Assembly (NCBI RefSeq): GCF_001039355.2 | Contig: NW_019775421.1 | Coordinates: 234,222-298,221 of the forward strand | From: Lingula anatina | Lineage: Eukaryota > Brachiopoda > Lingulata > Lingulida > Lingulidae | Reading direction: 5' to 3' | Length of the DNA stretch: 64,000 bases | Part shown: piece after piece, positions 24,582 through 37,700 of the stretch | How positions within the stretch are numbered: the stretch's first letter is position 1 | Layout: every line of letters starts with the position of its first letter | Translations under genes and position numbers: made by a program | Notes under the pieces: generated by a model | What the model was told of the DNA's origin: nothing | The model's input: the letters and a program-made list of their open reading frames with translations, nothing else | Database searches by the model: none

Positions 24582-27500
24582 ATGTCAACGAAGAATATAG
24601 TGACTGTCCTTTTGTCAGAATGTGCTCTACTTATGATATGGTTTGGCGTGTCGAATTCTTCATCTTTATGGTTTCGGGTTCAGCCTCAGACGAAATTTAT
24701 TGAAAATTTGATTCTTCAGACGACATGTTCTTTGTCTAAAGAGGAGTGCGCACTCCACTGTCTGGGGCATACAAGCTGCCTAGGTGCATATTACTGCGGT
24801 AATACAAAGACTTGTGCTCTTACCAATTTCAACTGTTCCGACGTTCAGGCGGAGTTCCTGTTGAGTGACCCGAACTGCTCCTACTTAGAGGCATGCAGTC
24901 GCACAGTATCTTGTCTGGTAAGTTATATTTTATCAGTTAAAAGGATCCATGTCGAGACAAAAAGTTGCATTTTATCTTAATTCAATCTACGCCTTGTGTA
25001 GAACATGAGATAACGTATTATCCTCTGGTAACGAAATATTATTATAACTGTTTTTCACGGATCTCTTTGAGATTTTAGCTGCAGTGTTTTTATCATCGCT
25101 GATGCCATTAGAAACAGTTAAGTCATGCAAATGTTAACTATACCAATGTATTTAAAAACAGAAAACTTAAAAAGATTGAAAATAGTCAAACTAAAATAAC
25201 GAAATTATGTGGAATTAAAAATTAAAAAATGGTTGATCCATCTCTGCACTTAATCCATGTTTAATACCAGTTTTAATGAAATGATTTTGCTAGTTAATCA
25301 TTTAAGCCAGTTAAGTTTGTAAGTCCAATATGCACATTTTGGAAAGCAGAAAAACGTAAATACAAAAACTGTTTTGCTTTGTTCTCAAAATAATCGTATA
25401 GAAAACATGAAAGGAAAGTGATCTTCTATGGTCAACGGCATTATTTCTATTTTAGCCGTTATGGTCTCTGCAGAAATGATTGGACCAGCAAAGGCACTTT
25501 GAACGTTTTGTGAATACTTTAGAAAATGTTTTTAAATGTTTAAGATAACGTTTTAAAAATGTAAAAGACATGTTTATTTTTAAAGATTTTTTTTTTAAAA
25601 GACATCAGAAATATGCACTTTGAAAAGTACCTCGTCAAAATAACAGTGATAACAAGCACTTGGTCTCGAAGACGACAGCTTTGAAAGGTAGCTTACCACA
25701 AAAAGGGTTAAGCTCAATATCATAGACTGTGTATACACATATATATTATTCACGACAACTATGCCAACTGAAATCACGAGCGAGTTCCTTAGAATGTTAA
25801 AATTAAAACAAAAGCCACGCAATCCACAAGTTTATCTAAAACACTAGCAATTTGCTTGAAAGTAATTTTTGCAGAGTTCCAAAAAATCTGGTGCAATGTG
25901 AACAGTTGGCATACAGGAACGACCCTTTAAAATAAATGTAAGATTGCACGGTATCAACTAGAGAAAAACACCAAAGGATCTTCATTAACAATGATAAAGA
26001 CCTACACCTGCGTCGCAACAGCACCATACGTTGCACTGGCTGAACAAAGTTTTTTTTCCCACAGAAACTTAATTACACGTTTCTTGCACAAGATCTCTCT
26101 CTCAAGTGCCTTGTCCCATTAGGACGTTGGCGATCATGGACTTCCACCTCTTCCTGTCCTTTGTGGTCTTCAACAGGTCTAGCTCCGCTTTTCCTGTCCA
26201 TCTTCTTATGCTTGCTGTGTATGTTAATCTTTGCCTGCCCCTGCTTCGCTTTCCATTGATCTTACCTGTCACACTAAGATGTTCCAGCTCTTCCTTCCGC
26301 GTTACGTGTCCCAAAAATTCCAACTGTCTCTTTCGTTTGCTTTTTAGAAGGAAACGCTTTGTTCCTGCTCTCTCCAACACTTCCTGATTTGTCATTCTCT
26401 CTGTCCAAGATATTCTCATCATTTTCCTGAGAAACCACATCTCTGCCGCTTCTATTCGTTGTTCTATACCTTGGGATGTAGTTCAGCATTCGCTCCCATA
26501 AGTGAGAATGGAAAACACTTAACAATTCAACATTCTGATCTTTGTCGTCATAGAAATTTTGTTGTTCTTTATTATGCTGCCCAGTTTTTCAAATGCAGCT
26601 TTTGCCATTCCAATACGTCTTCTAATTTCTTGGTCACATTTGCCATCTTCAGTTATCATGCTGCCAAGATAGTTGAATTTCTGTACATGTTTTATTAGGA
26701 TGTTGTTAATCAATATCTTACAATGTTTAGCTGTTCTTTGTTTGCTGATTACCATACATTCTATCTTCTTACTGTTGATGGTGAGCCCTTTCTTTTTGCT
26801 GGATTCAACCACTTTGTCTAGTATCTCTTGTAACTTTTGTTCTGACTCAGCAATCAGGACCGTATCATCAGCATATCTCAAGTTGTTAATGTTTTTTCCT
26901 CCGACATGAATTCCCTCTAATGGTGTTATTTCTCGAATAATAATCTCACTGTAAAGGTTGAACAGGTCGGGGCTAAGCACACATCATTGCACAAGATAAT
27001 CTATAAAAATAGCTATTTTTATAATTAGAAAACCTTATGTTATTACTATGTTTCAGAAAAAGTCGTTTTGACTAAATGTTTTCATAATGCCATTAAAGTA
27101 TGAAGGAATTGACATTTTGACCAAGATATTTCAGAATGCAATAAAATATTTTTATAATATTTAAAACACAAGACCTGTGAGGTGTAGCCTAATTGGTAAA
27201 TTATTAAATGCTATCGATGTATTTTTTTGTGAATTTGCCATTATGTCATTTTTATTCAAGCAAATACTACCATTTCACCATATTTTCTAAAAGCCTGGGA
27301 TGTAATCTTGCCTGTGACATATTTACTGTGTGTTTTGTGTATCCAAGGCGACTTAATGCTGATTTTTCACTGGTTATATTCTGTGCCCCTTCCCTGAAAC
27401 TGACAAGAGCAAACAAATTTTCTCAACGCAATTAAACTAGCGAAAGTAAAGATAATCAATCAAACAACTAATTAATAAAATACTGACAATGGTGTCAAAG

Positions 27501-29028
27501 ATAATACAGGAAGGACCACAGCAATGCTTGTAGGGCTTTGTACTATATTATTTCAGGAATGTGGATGTAAAAATGGCGGGACTTGTGTCCAAGTAACTGA
27601 GGATTCCGGTAAATGTGTCTGCCCTGACCCCTACGGGGGGTTAAACTGTGAACGTAACCGTAAGTAATATCCAAAAACATACAGGTCATATTCAAGATAA
27701 ACATTATATTTCCACTGGTGGCTTTTAAAGACTTAACGTTTAATATCCCATCAAGCGTTTCCAAAAGTGAACCACGTTGCCATCATTGCCTTCGTATTTA
27801 TATATATAGTGTTAATCAGTTTACATATATACTTGGGTAATAAAATACATGTTAAATTTCTTATATTAATTATATCAAATGATTTCTATCACTTTTTGTG
27901 CTTCAAGAGACGTGTCCACCGCAGTTTGAGGTTACGTTCAGGACAGGTTGCTACAGTTTCAACACGACACTGAAAGGCAACTTTTACCAGGCCAAAGCCC
28001 ACTGCGAGTCAATGGGAGCGAGGCTTGTTGCCGTTGACGATGAAGAGGAGCACACTTTTATTAGACAATATATTATGGCCGACGAAGGTTAGGAAAATTT
28101 ATGATATTACATCATCTGACATCGGTATACTAGTGCGTTTTACAGTGATTTATAACAAAAAAGGCCTCAACAAGTACTTAAACTTTGAAAATTACTCAAT
28201 GTTTTCGTTGGCTTTGTATATTGTTATCATCTTGCAATCTACTTAGACAGTAATAGTGTCTCTTATAGGTTGGTACCAATTGTCACAATTAAATTTCTAT
28301 ATAATTCAATACATTGGCGGCCATTTTGGATTTTTTGACTATCGGTAAATTTTGTAGGGCTCTAATTCGACATAGTATGTCAAAAGGTAACCAAATGCAA
28401 AATTTGGTGCTTTTATCCGTCGTGTCAATTTTTTACCTTCAGCACGCAGCGCCAACTCTTGGTGGACCTCGGTAACAGATGCAGCCTCCGAAGGTACCTG
28501 GGTATTGTCCGGATTGGGCGACATTCCAGCACCGTTTACTGCATGGGGCCCAGGTATATAACTCACATATTTCCATGTGTATTTTCATATTTTATTTATA
28601 ACACTTTTTCTTAAAGAACGTGAACGGAATTTGTCTGAAATACTTTTAAGACTACCTTACTGGGCATATACTTTCGTTGTCATGCATTGCCAAGCTGAAG
28701 TGCTCTTAAACAGAAGTCAAAATAAAGCGATGATGCCGATCAGAAAATGCCACATTTGAACTCATATTTGATGTTGGTTTATTTTTCATTTATATATATT
28801 AAATTAAAGGAAGTTTAAAACGATGTTACTCAAACGAAATGTCCTTATGGTAATTTTATTTGCAGAATAAGAAGAATCAATTTCCCACGAGTAATTTCCA
28901 TTCCAGGTGAACCAAATAGCGAATGGGGCAATCAAGACTGTGTACAATACCATCATCTCACGAAGCTTTTTGATGACGTGTACTGCAGTCATACAATTAA
29001 CTTTATATGCGAAACAGAAGCGACCTAG
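24582..29028 (+). CDS. secreted PAN-EGF-C-type lectin, array unit 2
   Basis: Exons: 24582-24917, 27557-27659, 27908-28087, 28443-28553 and 28907-29028 (TAG), joining to 283 residues. Signal peptide 1-25, PAN-like domain with cysteines at 49, 56, 60, 66, 72, 78, 85, 99, 105 and 111, EGF at about 113-146, CTLD at about 148-282. EPN is at 245-247, the FDD variant of WND at 265-267. This is subtype B: both Cys49 and Cys105 are present. The donor of exon 3 is GTTAGG instead of the GTATGG or GTAAGG of other units. The GT is intact, but reading on gives an immediate TAG, so poor splicing would truncate the lectin domain. Intron 1 holds an antisense non-LTR insertion, and the 3' flank holds a nest of DNA transposons. 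Probably functional, with a splicing doubt. Confidence 0.8.
26095..26986 (-). mobile_element. 5'-truncated non-LTR retrotransposon with 11 bp target duplication
   Basis: Flanked by TTGCACAAGAT at 26084-26094 and 26987-26997, a target-site duplication typical of target-primed reverse transcription. The minus-strand frames encode the end of a reverse transcriptase: LRYADDTVLIAES (catalytic box), FNYLGSMITEDG, then the conserved C-terminus (QLEFLGHVTRK; GKRSRGRQRLTY). The element ends just after its stop codon with a short GA-rich tail. Frames shift near 26520 and 26400, so it is inactive. Unit 3 lacks it at the matching intron position (about 36300). The C-terminus resembles RTE/CR1-group LINEs; the clade is uncertain. 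Confidence 0.85.
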
Positions 29029-29329
29029 AAAACGACGCATACTGGAAAAATATATACAGGATGCAATTCGTATGAGAACCAATATTAGCACAATAATACG
29101 ATCTTTCTGGATCTCATTTTAATCATACCTTCTATATTTAAAAACTATATGGTTAGTTAATTATACTTCTTGTTGCCTATGGTTTGTTGACCACGGCTTA
29201 TGCCCCTATTTTACACAGACCACGAATCCCACGAATCGCCAAGAATTGACAAATTTCAGGATTCGTGAGGATTCGCGAGATTTTGCAAATTTTCTGGCTA
29301 ATTTGACATGCTCTAGGCCTACAATTCAG

Positions 29330-30045
29330 GGGCCGTTTCACGAAGCAGTAGTTAGTTAGAACAGAAAAGCTTCGTGAGATGATGGTATTGTACACAGTCT
29401 TGATTGCCCCATTAGTTAGAACAACTAACTACTGAACTATCTCACTAACGAGAAAACTGAAGGGTGTTTCACGAAGCAGTCGTTAACTCATCGCTAAGTT
29501 CAGTCGTAAAGTTCGGTCGTTAGTTCTCGCGTTACTCACCGTAGTCTTGAAACCGTCTGCCGGAAGTGGAGCTCTTGCGTAAAAGTGTCACGAAAGCACT
29601 AACTCTCCAATTTTTGGTGGCTGGAAATGCATAAGAACGTCTGCTTTGAGGTCGTTGTAAAGGATCTCCACCACCTTTTTGCCGCTCTTTTTGTCACAGC
29701 TAGGCGCAATCTCTCGTAAATTGCATCATCGTGTGTATATTCTAATATATTCTGCCTTTCATGAAAACGTCGTAGTCTACGTTGCCGTCTGGCGAATAGC
29801 AAGAAAGGATACAAAGACAAACGACAGACAACGGTAACTAAGCAACCTTTTTATTTCACTCATTACGCATGCGTACGATTAAACTCTAGAGTTAGCGACT
29901 GGTCTGACCAATCGTTAAATATCCAAGGTAACAACGAGACAATAACTAGCGAGAGAACGAGCGATTGCTTCGTGAAACGGCACTCATAACTAGCGAGAGG
30001 CTAACGACCGATCGCTAACTAACTACCGCTTCGTGAAACCGGCCC
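29330..30045. mobile_element. nested PIF/Harbinger MITE with CAG target duplication
   Basis: Ends are GGGCCGTTTCACGAAGC on the left and GCTTCGTGAAACCGGCCC on the right, flanked by CAG at 29327-29329 and 30046-30048. A CWG or TWA three-base duplication is characteristic of PIF/Harbinger. The termini are internally repeated (another GTTTCACGAAGC near 29465 and its mate near 29955). The interior encodes a short transposase-like remnant on the minus strand. Confidence 0.8.
29599..29820 (-). pseudogene. Harbinger transposase N-terminal remnant
   Basis: Open minus-strand stretch inside the nested MITE. It contains a basic segment (RRQRRLRRFHERQN) followed by an acidic one ending in IYERLRL. Harbinger transposases typically begin this way, with an arginine-rich stretch and then a (Y/E)RYRF-like motif. 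The catalytic DDE part is missing, and the frame has no ATG at its start. Recognition is by pattern only. Confidence 0.45.
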
Positions 30046-31346
30046 CAGTTACGATACAGGTGCGATAGTGTTATGAATATTCGTGGGATTCGGCTGGAAT
30101 CGCACGAATATTGTCAAAAAATTCACTAAGATTTTTTGGAATCGGGAGTTCGTGACCAAAATTTTGAAAAGCTCTCGATTGATCAAGAATTGCAAGAACT
30201 GACTACGATTATATACGAATCTGTTAAGTAGACTACTTCACGAACTGATTTCGATTCAACCACGAATCCTGAAATTTGTCAATTCCTGGCGATTCGTAGG
30301 ATTCGTGGTCTGTGTGAAATAGGGGCATCAAAGTATTTGCCACGAATTCCTGTTGGTCTACCCTAGGTTCTAGATTCCGGTATTGCCAGCTCGATCTTGA
30401 TTTCATATATAACCCATATCGCAATACCAGGGTCTAGTGCACAGCGGCCACGTTAGGCTCCCGTCAATCAAACAGAACTGCTCCGCAGTGAATGTGCAGT
30501 TGAATGTCATCAGACCAAAATGAAACGTAAAATAGATTTAATTCTGCTTTATTCAATTTTATTTGCTGTATTTAAGATATGTTAAATGAGAAATAAATAA
30601 TATGTTCCTAAAAGAAAAAGGTATATCCAATGTTTTTGTATTTTTGCTTATAAAAGAACATTTAGTCCTGAGATAATAGACACAATACACGTCCTTGCCG
30701 TTTTGTGCCAAGTTTGTCAGCTACGCTGGATGCCCGATACCACTATAAGGGTGAGCAACGGCTACACCAAAATCAATTTTTAAAGCAGAATGTTGCTTGT
30801 ATTGTGACACTGACCTTCGACTGCAAGATATTTTCAATTCAAACTTCTAAATTCGCGTCAGACACTTTGATTCTTGTCTCGTCTGCACGAGATAAGGTCA
30901 GCTCCAGGCGGCTAAACCTGTGACGTACGAGACTTATGACTTCCAAATATGGATCCAGGCGGACACAGCTGTGACGCGTGACTTCCAAATATGGAAGCGC
31001 CCCAGGCAAAAATTTGAAGAAGAACGCCCTCAGATTGTCGCTGTTCGTCAGAGCTGGTGAAAGTGAGTCCAAGGTATATTAAATATTAAACAAACTAACT
31101 TTCACGTTGCTCTGACACTCAGGGTATGTTGGTCAAGAATTGCTAGAACTGACTACGAATATATACGAATCTGTTAAGAACTTCACGAACTGATTACGAT
31201 TCCACCACGAATCCTGAAATTTGTCAATTCCTGGCGATTCGTGGGATTCGTGGTCTGTGTGAAATAGGGGCATTACAGATTGACTGTCCGTAAGAGAAAA
31301 CAAAACGGAAAAATAACTCTAGGGGATTTTTTCCAACGAGCCCTGG

Positions 31347-32500
31347 CATCCCCAGAAATGCACTGCATGACGCCACACTTAGCCAACTGCGCATGCGTGT
31401 ACTTTTAATGAGTTGCTAGATTGTCATAGGAAAATGAATGGGTTCACGATTCGTGGGTAATTCGTGATAACTGACAAACTAACGACCTGATGCCGATAGA
31501 CAGCAACGCTGTGCTATGCTTCAAGCAACTCCTCACCAAATATCGCTAGGTTTTTAGAAAAAATTCTGTTGTACACACGTACTAAGAAGTTTGCCGTGTA
31601 TTGCCTAGCCTACCCTCAGCAAAACGCACATATTTTCAGAAATAGTGATTTTAGACGGTTGATTCACTCAGAAACAAAGGCAAACTCATTCGTTGCCGAT
31701 AGCACCAGCAGATAGCACCACCATACAGAGTGTGATTAAAAACTTTCATGGCAATTGAAGAACTTTTACCACTGTACAATGGAGTCCAAAAAAAGCACTT
31801 GGCACAAATGTGAAACCGCCCAGTGCAAGGCCAAGAATTCAATCAGTATTTCAATCATATTATCAGATTCTACATAAATTGACTGACAATATCGCTACTC
31901 AGTATTTAACTAATCTCTTAATCCAAAATTCCTATCATCATTTAATAATAATGCAAAATTCTTCTTTCAGATTGCTATTTCTTTTAAATTTTAATGCTGC
32001 AACTGTTCCAAAATAATCTTGTAGTAAAGGAAAAATGCAAATGAGAAGTGGAAGACCAGTTTTACCCACATTATTCAATTTTTTGAATATAAAAAGAATA
32101 AGATCACGATTTAACCAATTAAAATAATATTTCATGAACTCTTTCATGAATAACATATTAAACAAAATTAAAGTTATAAATTAGTGGTAATGGCTTATTC
32201 CGGAATATATGACCTCTGCACATCATCAGTACCTGACTTGGTACAGTATAGTTACTACTTGGATACAGAGTTAGATTTAATAATGTAACAATAACAACAA
32301 TATATATTACAATAAACTTCTCTGCACATGTCAGACGCTTGTTACCATGAACTAACACTACTTGACAATGGGCTGAGCACTTATAACAGAGTGTGTGTGT
32401 GCGATGCCATTGTTGTGCTGTGATTGGCTAGTTGAGTCACGTGAAGCCCTACTGTAGCGCCCTGGCGTATGGCCTGAATGCTGCGCATTTCTGGCCATGG
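31347..32500. mobile_element. 1.15 kb insertion with short inverted ends, family unknown
   Basis: Units 3 and 4 read straight through from GGGCTCTGG to GTAAAACATTTC; unit 2 has 1154 extra bases there. The insert's ends carry CCAGAAATGC on the left and GCATTTCTGG on the right, about 5-6 bases in from each edge. No clear target duplication and no coding content are seen. Probably a non-autonomous DNA transposon. Confidence 0.6.
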
Positions 32501-34009
32501 GTAAAACATTTCAATTGAATTAGTTGTAGAGAAAATACGGAATCGTCATCATACTTAAATGGCAACATGGATAGTTGTATCATGTTTTACGCTTTCAAGA
32601 TAATTAATAAGATTTCTTCCGATGCTGTTATTGTTGTCAATTTAGCTTATGAGATCAACATTTTTATGGTGCCTGCTGTCAAATTTGCCTAGGATACTTT
32701 TTCTAACGTCAACACTGCTGCTCTCTCCGTCATTTTCTTATGTTACACCGTCCATTTGTAATGAAGACATTTCTAACCGGATTGCTCTTTTAGATGACTA
32801 CATGCACCGTTACATAAATGGAATTCTATGGTTTTGTATACAAATGCACATTTCTTTTAATCGTCTCATGCATGCAAATAATAAGAATTGTAATTGTTTC
32901 TCTTAGGCAAAAATCCAATGTTTGTGGCTGCCGTAAGACTATATATAAGACTATATTAAGACTAAATAAAACCTAGGATTACAAACATTGGCTGTCTGAA
33001 CAGGTACTAATATACGTGACGTACTGGTATCTTATGCTTGTGCGCTTCCAGTACTACATGTCGTGTACGTTTTCATTAAATTTCGTCAGGAAGAAATTTT
33101 GCTTCCATTTAGTCTGTCAGATATTTAGATGCGTGGAATGCATTAATAAGCTAATATATTTGCATCATCCATTGTGTCCCGAGTAATTTTTTATTTACAC
33201 TTTATCTGGTATAGTTGTTGGTCATCGTACATGACTGCTGGATCCTGTTCAGCAACCGGATGGTATATTTTTTCCTGTTTGGATGTGGTGTGATGTTGTC
33301 GTCTGTCGGAATATCTCTAAAATCCTGTATGAAATGTACATATTATGACGTTTATGATATAGCATATATTTTCAGCGATACCCAGAGCATTATCCTCATT
33401 CTGCGATTTTAAATTCCTCTAATTTTTACGTGTTTATTAGAAATAAAGTAATGTATATGCAATGATTTGTTGTGTTTTTCTTTCAAAAGGCGTGGTTATC
33501 CGCCGTAGTATTTTGCATAACATTTAGGTCGTGTTTCGTGAATTGCAAGAAGTGTATCAAAAGACAAAAGAGAATTAAACGATAATTAAAGCAGACTGAA
33601 CCAGCACTTGCGAATAGAATAAAAAGTATAGACTATGTAACTAACCCTCAAGTTGTAATGCAATTTTACCCCCGTTTCTTGTAAACCGCACTTTTGAAAT
33701 ATGACCTAACCATACCGCTGCATTATTGGTGAAATATTAAGGTGATGGCACACAATTTCCAGTCTTAAAGACAGATAAACCAGTACTTCAGAGCGACTTG
33801 ACACATGCAGCATTAGTTTTCTGTAGACGTGCTGTAATCTCCAACACAGTCCCAAATCTGATTAATGCACTACTTACCGTGTAGTATATAAAAAAGATTC
33901 TACAAATGATGTATACTAATCTCTTATCATGGTTCAGTGATTGATGTAATGGGAATCAGCTAGTAGACAGTAACGTGGCTCCTCCGCAAGACAATATTTT
34001 TCATGAAAC
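32501..34009. other. distal 3' flank of unit 2
   Basis: No gene. This is a copy of the duplicated array flank. A candidate AATAAA lies at 33442-33447. A segment at about 32785-33395 is shared with the flank of unit 4 (about 42538-43170) but missing after units 1, 3 and 5. It contains an inverted pair CCAATGTTTGT (32911) / ACAAACATTGG (32980). Confidence 0.55.
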
Positions 34010-34270
34010 GAAGTAATAAATGTTAATTGAGAAATCTGCAGAGGTATTTAGCCATTAGCGGGTTGCACGCACGATAATAAAGCAAATATATTTAATGACA
34101 AAAGCGTTTCGGGGATTCTTTAGGGCCAGGAGAAATTTAAGTCACACGTCTATGACACGATAGGTCTCCAAGGTGGTTTTATGTCACTGAAAGTCAGATT
34201 ATTTTTTGCTTACATGTTATTACTCTTTTTGTAAACACATTATGATAGGTGGGAAGAGGTATTAGGGGGT
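34010..34270 (+). promoter_or_regulatory. conserved block upstream of lectin unit 3
   Basis: Copy of the unit 1 upstream block, retained although the downstream gene is a pseudogene. The hydrophobic frame MSLKVRLFFAYMLLLFL ends in TAA. Confidence 0.35.
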
Positions 34271-34745
34271 CCTTTTTTAACAATAGATTTTCATCACAGA
34301 TAAATTTTCAGGATTGTTTCTTTCGTTTTTTCTTTTGTAATTCTAATTTTTCGTTTATATATACATTTCACTTGAAACTGATTTGCACTGGTTTAACATT
34401 TTCCTATAACTGACAATAGCAAACAATTTTTTTCAAAACCCCATCTGTTTTATATGATAAATCTGATGAAATCCAGCCAATCAATCAAAACTGCAATTAA
34501 CACGCAAGAAAGATGGCTTAAGATCGCAATTACAGTGAATGGTTTAATCTTTACTAAGTGCCATATCAATTTTTAATTTTTGTCAGTGGCGCAATACACA
34601 ATAAGCAGCGTTTCTGTGTCACAAAAAAGGACGCTTCGGATTAATCTTAAAACGAGTCTGCAGACTCCGGCGGTAGGTGTACCAATAGATGCTGGGAACA
34701 AATTTTATGTAAAGGTTATAGAAGAATTCAAAGAGCAGTTTGAAG

Positions 34746-37700
34746 ATGTCAACGAAGAATATTGTGACTGTCCTTTTGTCAGAATGTGCTCTACTTATGA
34801 TATGGTTTGGCATGTCGAATTCTTCATCTTTATGGTTTCGGGTTCAGCCTCAGACGAAATTTATTGATGATTTAATTCTTCAGACGACATGTTCTTTGTC
34901 TAAAAAGGAGTGCGCACTCCACTGTCTAGGACACAATAGCTGCCTAGCTGCATATTACTGCGGTAAAACAAAGACTTGTGCTCTTACCAATTTCAACTGT
35001 TTCGACATCCAGGCGGAGTTCCTGTTGAGTGACCCGAACTGCTCCTACTTAGAGGCATGTAATCGCACAGTATCTTGTCTGGTAAGTTATATTTTATCAG
35101 TTAAAAGGATCCATGTCGAGACAACATGTTGCATTTTATCTTAATTCAAGTTACACCTCGGGTATATCATTAGCGTATTATCATCTGGTAACGAAATATC
35201 TTTGTAACTGTTTCTTCTGTTTCTAACGGATCTCTTTTAAGTTTTAGCTGCAGTATTTATATTATTGCTGATGCTATTAGAAACAGTTAAGTCATGCAAA
35301 TGTTTATTAAAACAGAAAAGTTGAAAAAAAGAAATGAAAAGGTCAAAGTAGAAAATAGCTAACTTATGTAGAATTATTAAAAAACAAACAAAAACAAACA
35401 AACAAACAGCGATATCATTCGAAGAATATAACGAAATTGTTTGAGAAATTAAAGGTACCCTTTTCGGGATTTTCACGCCGAAATGAATTTTCTTCGAGAC
35501 AAAAAAAAATCTCCTGCTGACGATGGTTGATCCATCTTTGCGCTTAAATCCATGTTTGATACAAATTTTAATGAAATTATTTAGCCAGTTAGTCATTTAA
35601 GCCAGTTAAGCTTGTAAGTCCAATATGCACCTTTTGGAAAGCAGAAAAATGTGAATACAAAAACTGTTTTGCATTGCTCTTAAAAGAATCATATAGAAAA
35701 TATGTAAGGAAAGTGACCCACTATACGGTCAATTTAATTGCATTATTAACATTTTAGATATTGTGGTATCTGTTGGCATGATCCGATAACGAACAAAGAC
35801 TTACAACATTGTGTGAATGTTTTAGAATTAAAACAAATGTGAAAGATAACGTTTTAATGATGCGAAGTGTATGTATATTTCTTAGATTGTAAAAATTCTG
35901 TAAAAACCTTCAGAAATATGCACTTTGAAAAGTACCTCGTCAAAATAACCAGCTTTGGTAGTTTACCATGAAAAGTCCAAGCTAAATACCGTCGATTGTG
36001 TATACACATAGATAATATTCACGACACCTAACAAGATGGCAACTGAAATCACATGCGAGTTCCTTAGAATGTCAACAGACAACTTAATCCACAAGTTTGT
36101 CTAAAATACTATTAATTTGCTTGAAAGTTTGAAAAAATCTGGTACAATGTGAACAGTTGTCCATACAGGAATAATATTTTAAAATAAATGTATGGTTGCA
36201 CAGTTTCAATGAGAGAAAAACGCCGTAGGATCTGCGTTGCAACAGTACCATATGTTTAATAGGCTAAACAGCGTTTTTTTTTCACAGAAACTTAATTACA
36301 CTTTCAAAAAGTCATTTATAAAAATAGCTATTTTTACAATTAAAAATATTTCATAATGTCATTACTATGTTTCAGAAAAGGTGTTTTGACTAATTTTTTC
36401 ATAATGCCATTATAATATGAAAGAATTGACAATTTGACCAAGATATTTCAGAATGCAATAAATATCTTTATAATGTTTAAAACAGAATGCCTGTAAGGTA
36501 TAGCGTTATTGGTAAATTGTTAGATGCTATCGATGTAAATTTTGCGAATTGCTATAAGATGTCATTTGTTAATCAAACAAATATTACCATTTCATCAAGT
36601 TTTCTAAAAGGAATTTAGTCCTGCCTGTGACATATTAATTGCGTATTTTGTGTGTCCAAGACGACTTAATACTTACTTTGCACTGCTTATATTGTGTGCC
36701 CCTTCCCTGTAACTGACAAGAGCAAACAACAAATTTTCGCAATGCAATTTAAAACGACACAACTAGCGAAAGTTAAGATAATTAATCAATCAAACTACCT
36801 CATTTCAAGAATAATACAAAATACATGTAGATGCTTTTAAATGACATTGAAATAAATGTATTAATTTTTGTGGTATCGATTGTTTTGCAATTGGCATTAG
36901 TACAGTTTTGTCTTCAGAAAGATCAACCGGGCGTTTCACATTAAGATGATATATGTCACCTGCCAGATCCCAATCCAGTCCAGTTACTAACTGAACAAGG
37001 CCAGATCCCTTTTGGGTGGCTGACATTTCACACTTCTCTTTATACATATGATATGTATGCTTAAGAAAATTCTGATATTTTCTAAAATGCTTGTATGAAA
37101 TATTAATGGATAGAAGTTTTCATAAAATCTGTACAAAACCTAGAAAACTAAGATAACGCATAATAAAATAATAAAACATTCTTTTACTGTCATGCACTAT
37201 CAAATGGTAAAATACAAAACAGATGATTTGCACATAATCTATTGAGTGAAGTAGCTATTTATATTATTAAGATAAAGAACCTGTACGAATGCGAGTAAGA
37301 AAGAGGATATAATAATAATATCGTGTTTATGTATGGAATATCAATAAGTAATTGTATTAATAAATAAATGACATTGGCGACAAAGTCAATACAGGAAGGG
37401 CCACAATAATACTTGTCTACCATATTGTTTCAGGAATGCGGATGTAAAAATGGCGGGACATCTGTCCAATTAACTGAGGGACCTGGTAAATGTGCTTGCC
37501 CTGTCCGTAACGGATTAAACTGTGAACGTAAGTAATATAGGAACATACTGGTCGTATTCTAGATAAACATAATATTTCCACTGGTGGCTTTTAAACACAC
37601 GTTATACTTTATTATATTAATTACATTAAATGATTTCTATCACTTTTTGTGCTTTAAGTGACGTGTCCACCGCAGTTTGAGGTTATGTTCAGGACAAGTT

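Larger units (their letters stand above)
29201..31272. mobile_element. Harbinger-like TIR element with TTA target duplication
   Basis: The left end (TGCCCCTATTTTACACAGAC) is inverted at the right end (GTCTGTGTGAAATAGGGGCA). TTA flanks both sides (29198-29200, 31273-31275). Units 3 and 4 carry the uninterrupted site GGCTTACAG at the same position of the 3' flank, so the insertion is exact. A third copy of the terminus ends at about 30326 inside the element, so it looks like a tandem or composite structure. TTA duplication fits PIF/Harbinger. No transposase of its own is visible. A second element is nested at 29330-30045. Confidence 0.75.

Noticed and set aside
34580-34867. 95-codon frame overlapping exon 1 of unit 3 (also at unit 6)
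   Set aside because: It is an alternative frame of the PAN exon without signal peptide or cysteine pattern.
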